Shown here one piece after another: positions 1 through 5,275 of a stretch of 5,275 nt of DNA (positions are counted from its first letter, which is position 1; every line of letters starts with the position of its first letter). A program made the translations under genes and the position numbers. The notes under the pieces were generated by a model. It did no database searches and was not told the origin of the DNA. It worked only from the letters and a program-made list of their open reading frames with translations. This DNA is from Flavobacteriales bacterium. GTDB taxonomy: Bacteria; Bacteroidota; Bacteroidia; Flavobacteriales_D; SKUL01. The stretch is taken from positions 1 to 5,275 of the forward strand of contig SKUL01000351.1 of assembly GCA_007129985.1 (NCBI GenBank), read 5' to 3'.

Positions 1-1715
1 CCATCAACACGAATTTTTCGCCGTACACCATCAACACCGGGCAGCAGGGATTCTATGAATTGATTTCGGTGGAAGACGACAACTGCCCGGGTAGCGCTTC
101 CGGTAACGCCGAGATTGACGTAAACGACTTGCCCACGGCAACCATTATGGGGGATGCAGCTATTTGCGACGGCCAACCCGCTTCGCTACAGATAGAGCTT
201 ACCGGACAGGGACCATGGACCGTAGGCTACAACCTCAACGGCGTACAGCAAGCACCGCTTTTGGTGAACAACTCACCTTATCAGTTGGTAACTTCAACTC
301 CGGGTTCCTACGAACTTATCTCGGTAGCTGATCAGCATTGTATTGGTATTGCTGAAGGTGTCGGGCAGGTAACCGAGCACCCGCTGCCCACCGCGCACAT
401 CTCAGGCAATGCGCTGATTTGCCCTACCGAAGAAACCACCTTCGACATTGTGCTTACCGGCACAGCTCCCTGGTCGCTTATATACTCTATTGACGGTGAG
501 CAGCAGCCCCCGTTGGTGATTGAGCAATCGCCGTTTCAGCTGCCGGCCAACCTCCCCGGAAACTACACCATCAACAGTGTGGAGGACGTGTTCTGCAGCA
601 ACTTCGGAACAGGTACTGCCGTGCTTGAATACGCACCCTTCCCCACTGCTATCCTCACCGGAGGCGGAACTTTCTGTCAGGGAGAAATGGGCAACGTAGC
701 CATTCTCTTTACCGGAGTTGGGCCGTGGACATTTGAGTACGCCATCAACGGCGAGGTGTTTGGCCCCATCACCACCCCAAGCAGCAGCTACACCTTGTTT
801 GATGATATCACCGGAACCTACGAGCTTATCAGCGTGACTGACGTGAACTGCGGAGGAACCTTCTCGGGCGAAGCTACCGTAGTATTCAACGACCCTGTGC
901 AGGTAGCTATCGGGCCGGGTGGGGAGGTGTGTGCAGGTGAGTCGTTTGGTGTAAGTGCGACCGGAATTGGCGGAGTACCGCCTTACTCCTACCAGTGGTT
1001 CGACGTGAACAACGACAGTTGGGTAGAGTTTGACGACTCCGTGAGTGTAACTGTGCATCTGCCACACGGTCTGTACGTGGTGGTGCACGATGCCTGCGGA
1101 ACTTCGGCCACCTCAGACACGGCATGGATTAACGTGAGTCCGTCGCCGTTGGCTTCCTTCCATTTTTCACCGCGCCACGACCTCACCATTCACAATACCA
1201 CGGTGCACTACAACAGTTCTACCTCCATCCTCGCGCACCATGTGTGGTGGGAGTTCTACGAACTTTCTGAATACCACGGATGGCAGCTCATCGGCACCAG
1301 CAACCTGAATGACCCCACCTTCACCTACCCCGACGACGGCCCGGGAGAGTATCAAGCTTGTCTTTACGTAACCACCTTTGACGGGTGTACCGATGAGGTA
1401 TGTTTACCGCTTGAAATTCACGGTGATTTCATCTTCTACATGCCCAACGCCTTTACGCCCAACGAAGACGGTATCAACGACCTCTACGGGCCAGTAATGG
1501 AAGGAATTGACCCATCTACCTACGAATTTTTCATCGTAAACCGCTGGGGCGAAACCGTGTTCTACACCAACGACGTAAACCAGAAGTGGAACGGAAGCGG
1601 TATGAACGGCACCCACTACGCCCCCGACGGCGTGTACACCTGGAAGGTGAAGGTGAAATCACTCTACAGTCCGGATGCCGATGTTTTTACAGGGCATGTA
1701 ACGCTGTTAAGGTAA
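1..1715 (+). CDS. Secreted repeat protein with T9SS type B sorting domain (3' part of gene)
   Basis: This is the C-terminal part of a large exported surface protein; 570 residues are visible. The frame is open from the first full codon at position 3. A TTG at 60 could be read as a start, but it lies inside a repeat unit, so the real start is upstream of the window. The order is: end of one repeat (3-128), three full Ig-like repeats (129-896), a related module with its own Cys pair (897-1148), and a PKD-like module (1149-1424; W-x-F core, then a YPDDGPGEY turn and DGCTDEVC). Last comes the gliding-motility/CHU-type C-terminal sorting domain (1425-1712). It shows PNAFTPNEDGIND (from 1443), NRWGETVF (from 1539), WNG (1587), PDGVYTW (from 1623) and the terminal GHVTLLR. 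In this family the last domain directs export through the type IX system and attachment to the cell surface. An adhesin or structural role is inferred; no enzyme domain is visible. Stop is TAA. No convincing terminator lies in the 29-bp gap to the convergent gene. Confidence 0.93.
   Translation, partial: INTNFSPYTINTGQQGFYELISVEDDNCPGSASGNAEIDVNDLPTATIMGDAAICDGQPASLQIELTGQGPWTVGYNLNGVQQAPLLVNNSPYQLVTSTPGSYELISVADQHCIGIAEGVGQVTEHPLPTAHISGNALICPTEETTFDIVLTGTAPWSLIYSIDGEQQPPLVIEQSPFQLPANLPGNYTINSVEDVFCSNFGTGTAVLEYAPFPTAILTGGGTFCQGEMGNVAILFTGVGPWTFEYAINGEVFGPITTPSSSYTLFDDITGTYELISVTDVNCGGTFSGEATVVFNDPVQVAIGPGGEVCAGESFGVSATGIGGVPPYSYQWFDVNNDSWVEFDDSVSVTVHLPHGLYVVVHDACGTSATSDTAWINVSPSPLASFHFSPRHDLTIHNTTVHYNSSTSILAHHVWWEFYELSEYHGWQLIGTSNLNDPTFTYPDDGPGEYQACLYVTTFDGCTDEVCLPLEIHGDFIFYMPNAFTPNEDGINDLYGPVMEGIDPSTYEFFIVNRWGETVFYTNDVNQKWNGSGMNGTHYAPDGVYTWKVKVKSLYSPDADVFTGHVTLLR
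3..896 (+). repeat. Tandem Ig-like protein repeats, 85-86 residues each (about 255 bp)
   Basis: Three full units follow a partial one: 129-383 (85 residues), 384-638 (85) and 639-896 (86), with 3-128 holding the last 42 residues of an earlier unit. Each unit opens with L/F-P-T-A and has Cys at residue 13. Next come an L/F-TG-x-x-PW motif, a Y-x-(I/L)-(N/D)-G turn, an SP(Y/F) or SSY strand, a G-x-Y-x-(L/I)-x-SV-x-D strand and a second Cys exactly 58 residues after the first. Units 1 and 2 align without gaps at about 34 of 85 identical residues by eye, so these are old, diverged duplications rather than recent identical copies. The spaced Cys pair suggests a disulfide within each exported domain. 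The module at 897-1148 looks like a more distant relative, with its Cys pair 55 residues apart. Confidence 0.88.
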
Positions 1716-1744
1716 GGCTTGCAATACGCCCGATACCCCCTTGT

Positions 1745-3025
1745 TTATGAGCGGAGTTTTTCGGCCATCACCCTAAAGAGATATTGCAGAGCAAAACCAG
1801 CGTTAACCCTGTAGCCTTCGTTGTTGAGCTGAGCAATGTTGAAGTACCGCTTAAAGCGTTTGAACTGACCATTGGGCGGTGCTTCATATCGACCATTGAT
1901 GCGCAAGGTAGAACCGCCCCAAAGATGCTTCAGGCAATAAAGCATGGCTTCCGAACTGAGGTGGATGTCACATTTCTCCGGGTTCAATTCCGGCAAACGA
2001 CGATAATGCCATGGCGCCAGCTCAAAACCAAGGTTCAGGTCGGTAATGAAAATGCAGGTTGGTTGAAGCACTTTGCTTATCCACAAAGCATTGTTGTTTC
2101 TTAGCATTTCACAAAATTGCTTTCCGGCTTTAAGCAGTTCATCCGCTTCAATCGTGGTCGCTTTCACCACAAGCTCGGGCCGCACATTTTCGCCAAAGGC
2201 CTTTTCCCATGCCAACACCGCTGGTTCCGAATCGTGTTTCTCGCCACCGGCCCATGTATCACCGTTGAACATAACCAATGGCCGTGCGCCCGCTTCGGTT
2301 ATTGTCTCGGCTGCCCGCCGAACAGGATTTACAGCGTCGTTGCGGTAAAAATTCTCCTCATGGCAAAACCAGATAAAACTCGCAAAGGGTACCACCCATT
2401 TGGGTTTAAGCACCTTTATCTGCCGCGAAACTTCAGCAAGTTTGGAGGCGGCCAGCTTACGCCGGACGTCTGTATCGATGCGATTTCCGGCAGCGTTGGC
2501 GTAAGAAAACTGCGTGATCAAAACTTCGGGCTGCCCACCAATGGCCTTCATAATGGCATTTAGCGCTGCGTCACTCTCCAGATTGCAGTCGTTAATGTTC
2601 AAAACATAGCGGCCATTTACGCGGGCACACAACCAAGAATCACCGTCGGTATGAGGCCTGTTCATCACGGAGAACTCCGGACTTAAATCAAACCAGCCTT
2701 GGTCAAGTTCAATCACTTCGCCAAATCCCAGTTTGCGGCAATAATCCACTACCTTACGATCGCGGGTTTTGTGGAAGAGCACGGTGATTTTTGCCCGGTG
2801 CTCGGGCGCAATAGCCTTGAGATCGGGCGGACAAAAATGATCGGGGTGCTCGTGCGAAAACCAGATGTGGGTAACCTCAGCAAAACGGTCATATGACCAG
2901 GCCGAAGGCGCAATCAGCGCCCAACCGTTGTGAAAAGCCATGCCGCTTAGCCAAGGGTCGTGCAGCAACTTAACATCACCGTGCTCCAACAGATAGCACG
3001 CGTGATTTACAAATGTGATTTGCAT
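1745..3025 (-). CDS. MBL-fold metallo-hydrolase, CMP-Neu5Ac hydroxylase-like core without Rieske domain
   Basis: This is a 426-residue metallo-beta-lactamase-fold protein. The N-terminus (ITFVNHACYLLE, then a LLHDPWLSG strand) is typical of the UlaG/CMAH-like branch. The metal motif HxHxDH is intact as HEHPDH at residues 58-63 (2837-2854). Further likely ligands are His125 in NRPHTDGDSW, Asp146 in NINDCN and possibly His222 in FASFIWFCHEENFY. The order of these motifs, including the PFASF...ENFYRND segment at 213-230, recalls the MBL half of CMP-N-acetylneuraminate hydroxylases. The Rieske iron-sulfur domain that precedes it in those enzymes is absent, so hydroxylation is unlikely and hydrolysis is the safer call. 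Residues 285-426 form an extra C-terminal region I cannot assign. No signal peptide is visible, so it is probably cytoplasmic. The ATG at 3023-3025 fits the start of the fold; no clear Shine-Dalgarno is seen, which is common in this phylum. The substrate is unknown. The gene lies 127 bp downstream of the antiporter gene on the same strand. Confidence 0.85.
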   Translation of the reverse strand: MQITFVNHACYLLEHGDVKLLHDPWLSGMAFHNGWALIAPSAWSYDRFAEVTHIWFSHEHPDHFCPPDLKAIAPEHRAKITVLFHKTRDRKVVDYCRKLGFGEVIELDQGWFDLSPEFSVMNRPHTDGDSWLCARVNGRYVLNINDCNLESDAALNAIMKAIGGQPEVLITQFSYANAAGNRIDTDVRRKLAASKLAEVSRQIKVLKPKWVVPFASFIWFCHEENFYRNDAVNPVRRAAETITEAGARPLVMFNGDTWAGGEKHDSEPAVLAWEKAFGENVRPELVVKATTIEADELLKAGKQFCEMLRNNNALWISKVLQPTCIFITDLNLGFELAPWHYRRLPELNPEKCDIHLSSEAMLYCLKHLWGGSTLRINGRYEAPPNGQFKRFKRYFNIAQLNNEGYRVNAGFALQYLFRVMAEKLRS

Positions 3026-3061
3026 ACGTCGTTTACAAAAAGGACGTGAAAATTACGCTCG

Positions 3062-3080
3062 CAGCTTACACGTGAAGCTG
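3062..3080. repeat. 19-bp inverted repeat upstream of the MBL-hydrolase gene
   Basis: Perfect 6-bp arms CAGCTT (3062-3067) and AAGCTG (3075-3080) flank ACACGTG, which itself contains the palindrome CACGTG (3069-3074). The element lies in the 127-bp gap, just downstream of the -7 match for the hydrolase gene, so it would sit at about the transcription start or first bases of the leader. It could be an operator for a dimeric regulator or a leader hairpin. No T-run follows directly on either strand, so a terminator is unlikely. The function is inferred from position only. Confidence 0.5.
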
Positions 3081-3085
3081 ATGTT

Positions 3086-3118
3086 CAAAACTATTTCCGA
3101 AACAGGGAAAAACCTAAA
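3086..3118 (-). promoter_or_regulatory. Probable Bacteroidota-type promoter of the MBL-hydrolase gene
   Basis: On the minus strand TAGTTTTG (3093 down to 3086) matches the TAnnTTTG -7 element exactly. TTTA (3118-3115) stands 21 bases upstream, one mismatch from the TTTG -33 element. This predicts a start near 3080 and a leader of about 55 nt before the ATG at 3025. It suggests that the hydrolase gene can be transcribed independently of the antiporter gene upstream. Confidence 0.5.
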
Positions 3119-3152
3119 CGCTGCTTAGCGCAAATTATTGATTTACCGCATG

Positions 3153-5180
3153 TCACAACCGCAAATACCTGTTCATTTCCAGAATCTGCTCCGGTGGCCC
3201 AAAGAGATAGAGTACATCCTGGTAACGGATAACCTCATCTGACCCGACATCGGTAATGTAATCGTCGTTGCGCTTGATGGCCAGCACATGCACATTGTAC
3301 TTCGTCCTCAGGTCGGAGTCACCAATGCGCTTGCCTACCACGGCATTTTTTTCCTGTGCAACGCGAATGGTGGCTATTTCCATATCGGGAATATGCATGG
3401 TTGAATTGATGTGCAAGCCCAGCTCTTCGGGCGAGGGGCCCATGCGCAAGGTTTCGTAATTGTGTGAGCGAATGCGGGTGATGAATTTCTGAATGTCACT
3501 TGTTGGCACCAGATATTTCCGAAGCACACGGGTAAAAATTTCAATGGAAGTTTCGAACTCTTCGGGAATGACCTCATCGGCTCCGAGACGCACATTCTCT
3601 TCAATTTCACGTACAGAGCGCGTGCGCACAATGATGTACGCTGTTTCGGTAAGCTCTCTGATGCGACTCACAATCAACTTGGTTGAGTGAGGGTCTGAAA
3701 TGGCAATCACCACCACCCGCGCCTTGTGGGCATTAACGTGCTGCAAGATGAGCTCTTCAGACGCGTCGCCAAAAACAACCGGCTCTTTGTTTCTCTTCGC
3801 TTCGGCAATGCGCTCGGGGTCGAGCTCAACAATTTCATATTGTATGTCTGCCTCGCGGGCTGCGCGCGCTACGTTTTGGCCATTGAGACCATAGCCGATA
3901 ATCACCAGGTGGTCTTCGAAGTCTTTTTCCTCCACCATGGTTTCGGCCTTGTTGCGGGTCATGTCCTGAAGGGTAGAGCGCACTGGTTTCGGAACAGGAG
4001 TTTTGAGCAGTCTGTCGGCAATGCCCGGCGCCCAGTTGATGATGAACGGCGTGGCTCCCATGGTGATAATAGAAACCGCCAAAAAGTACTGGTAAATCAA
4101 CCCGCTCAGCAATCCGGCCTGTATGCCAACCAGCGACAAAACGAACGCAAACTCCCCCACCTGAAAGAGATACAATCCGCTGATGATAACCGTGCGCGTG
4201 GGGTAGCGCAGTACCTTGGCGGCGATAAACACGATGCTGAATTTTCCTACAGCCACAAGTATTGCGAGCAGGTGAATGCGCGTGAAGTGAGAAATAAAGA
4301 AGTCAACGTCGAGCAGCATTCCTACCGACACAAAGAAAAAGCTGATGAAAATCTCTCTGAAAGGCAGGATGTTGGCGGTAGCCTGATGACTGTACTCGGA
4401 TTCCGACACCACCAGTCCAGCGAAAAACGCGCCCAGCGCCAGCGACAAATCAGCCACCGAAGTGAGCCAGGCGGTAGCGAAACACAGCACAACCACGGTG
4501 AGGATAAACAACTCCCGGCTTCGGGTTTTCACCACGGCATCCAGTATGCGGGGCACCACGTATCGTGCGAACAAAATGACAAGAGCCAGCACCAGCGCCA
4601 CCTTCAGGCCCATGATGCCCAAATCTACCCACACGTTTTCGGCGTTTCCCGCCATCAGTGGGGCCACCAGCATCATGGGTACTACTATGAGGTCCTGAAA
4701 TATAAGGATGGCCACAGCAATGCGTCCGTGCGGAGAATTGGTTTCTCCTCGCTCCTGAAGCATTTTTAATACAATGGCCGTACTGCTGAGGGCAAAGAGA
4801 AAACCAACAAATACGGCTTCGTTCCACTGTTTTCCCAGTCCGAGCGTAACCAATGCCGTGATACCAATGGTGATGCCCACCTGCATCAACCCACCCAGAA
4901 ATACGGTGCGCTTAATGGCAATCAGGCTTTTTAGCGAAAACTCTATTCCAATTACAAACAGCAGGAATATCACTCCGATTTCGGCCAGTATTTCAATGTC
5001 TTCACCGGAATGTATAATCCCGAGACCATGAGGACCTGCAACAATTCCGGTGATGAGAAAGCCAATAATTGCCGGTACTTTCAGTTTTTGAAAGGCCAGA
5101 ATAATCAGCACCGACAATCCAAAGATGATTACGATCTCCTTCAGGATGGGTATGTCAATGCTGGCTAAAAGAATTCCCAT
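3153..5180 (-). CDS. CPA2-family cation:proton antiporter with RCK domains (KefB/KefC-like)
   Basis: This is a complete 675-residue inner-membrane antiporter that would exchange K+ or Na+ for H+. Residues 8-385 form about 12-13 hydrophobic segments of the Na+/H+ exchanger fold. Family motifs are GFLITGIVAGP (40-50), ALSSTAIVLKML (130-141), FQDLIVVP (161-168, with the likely ion-binding Asp163) and FFFVSVGML (281-289). A cytoplasmic RCK/TrkA-N Rossmann domain follows (about 423-540), with GYGLNG at 429-434 for nucleotide binding, VELDPERI at the end of the second strand and GDASEELIL at 471-479. A TrkA-C (RCK_C) domain occupies about 590-675. Length and order fit KefB/KefC/YbaL-type proteins. 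The loop at 265-275 lacks the acidic residues of E. coli KefC's regulatory loop, so glutathione gating is doubtful and I give no symbol. An in-frame TAA four codons upstream supports the ATG at 5178-5180. No ancillary KefF/KefG-like gene is adjacent on the side that can be seen. Confidence 0.93.
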   Translation of the reverse strand: MGILLASIDIPILKEIVIIFGLSVLIILAFQKLKVPAIIGFLITGIVAGPHGLGIIHSGEDIEILAEIGVIFLLFVIGIEFSLKSLIAIKRTVFLGGLMQVGITIGITALVTLGLGKQWNEAVFVGFLFALSSTAIVLKMLQERGETNSPHGRIAVAILIFQDLIVVPMMLVAPLMAGNAENVWVDLGIMGLKVALVLALVILFARYVVPRILDAVVKTRSRELFILTVVVLCFATAWLTSVADLSLALGAFFAGLVVSESEYSHQATANILPFREIFISFFFVSVGMLLDVDFFISHFTRIHLLAILVAVGKFSIVFIAAKVLRYPTRTVIISGLYLFQVGEFAFVLSLVGIQAGLLSGLIYQYFLAVSIITMGATPFIINWAPGIADRLLKTPVPKPVRSTLQDMTRNKAETMVEEKDFEDHLVIIGYGLNGQNVARAAREADIQYEIVELDPERIAEAKRNKEPVVFGDASEELILQHVNAHKARVVVIAISDPHSTKLIVSRIRELTETAYIIVRTRSVREIEENVRLGADEVIPEEFETSIEIFTRVLRKYLVPTSDIQKFITRIRSHNYETLRMGPSPEELGLHINSTMHIPDMEIATIRVAQEKNAVVGKRIGDSDLRTKYNVHVLAIKRNDDYITDVGSDEVIRYQDVLYLFGPPEQILEMNRYLRL

Positions 5181-5201
5181 ATTGGCGATTTAGGTCTTGT
5201 G

Positions 5202-5209
5202 CAAAGTTA
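5202..5209 (-). promoter_or_regulatory. -7 promoter element of the antiporter gene
   Basis: TAACTTTG on the minus strand (5209 down to 5202) is an exact match to the Bacteroidota TAnnTTTG element, 21 bases from the ATG, which predicts a short leader. No good TTTG or TTG -33 element is found at the usual 17-23 base spacing, so the call rests on the -7 box and its position. The rest of 5181-5275 shows no gene; it ends in an A-rich stretch bounded by GCGC at 5261-5274. Confidence 0.45.
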
Positions 5210-5275
5210 AGATTCCACACACCTGAATTTCGGGATTTAAGGAAGTTTGGAAAAAGGAAGGCGCAAAAAAGCGCA

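Noticed and set aside
60..62. TTG as the start codon of the surface-protein gene
   Set aside because: The frame stays open to the window edge, and the upstream residues continue the repeat pattern (SPYTINTG then G-F-Y-E-L-I-S-V), so the codon is internal.
402..1088. Minus-strand reading frame of 228 codons opposite the surface-protein gene
   Set aside because: It lies fully inside the strongly supported repeat-protein gene, shows no recognisable domain, and its regularity comes from the repeats on the other strand.
1716..1744. Bidirectional terminator between the two convergent genes
   Set aside because: The 29-bp gap holds no stem longer than 3 bp and no T- or A-run on either side.
2117..2563. 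Plus-strand reading frame of 148 codons opposite the hydrolase gene
   Set aside because: It overlaps conserved parts of the MBL protein and its translation has no recognisable motif.
3108..3130. Possible terminator after the antiporter gene: CGCT/AGCG stem followed by a T-rich stretch on the minus strand
   Set aside because: The stem is only 4 bp and the T-run is interrupted by AGG; the region also overlaps the promoter match, so it is too weak to call.
3726..4769. Long plus-strand reading frame of 347 codons opposite the antiporter gene
   Set aside because: It is antisense to a clear membrane-protein gene. Its translation is rich in His, Gln, Arg and Asn with no fold-like pattern, as expected from the complement of hydrophobic codons.
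5261..5275. GCGC-A6-GCGC element at the right edge
   Set aside because: GCGC is self-palindromic and the element is cut by the window edge, so it cannot be judged as a hairpin or repeat.

Overview
The window most likely comes from a member of the Bacteroidota. The first gene ends in a type IX secretion (T9SS) type B sorting domain, which is essentially restricted to that phylum. Two intergenic regions carry matches to the phylum's TAnnTTTG -7 promoter element. Base composition is moderate, roughly half G+C by eye. Nothing in the sequence fixes a genus.

Layout. Positions 1-1715 (+) hold the 3' part of a large secreted surface protein. It has a run of 85-residue Ig-like repeats, each with one cysteine pair, then two further beta-sandwich-like modules and the C-terminal sorting domain. 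The gene is open at the left edge, so the true protein is longer. After a 29-bp gap it converges on a minus-strand gene at 1745-3025. That gene encodes a 426-residue metallo-beta-lactamase-fold hydrolase whose core resembles the MBL part of CMP-N-acetylneuraminate hydroxylase but has no Rieske domain. A 127-bp intergenic region follows, with a promoter match and a 19-bp inverted repeat in front of the hydrolase gene. Positions 3153-5180 (minus) hold a complete 675-residue CPA2-family cation:proton antiporter with C-terminal RCK (TrkA-N and TrkA-C) domains. The last 95 bases (5181-5275) contain this gene's probable promoter and no other gene.

How the genes relate. The hydrolase and antiporter lie on the same strand, but the gap and the internal promoter suggest the hydrolase can be transcribed alone. 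The surface protein is a separate unit. No shared pathway is evident: one gene is for the cell surface, one is a probably cytoplasmic hydrolase of unknown substrate, and one is an inner-membrane ion transporter. I found no RNA gene, mobile element, CRISPR array or defence system. The points most worth a second look are the regular Cys-paired repeat array, the CMAH-like hydrolase with its unassigned C-terminal region, the palindrome at its likely transcription start, and the altered regulatory loop of the antiporter.
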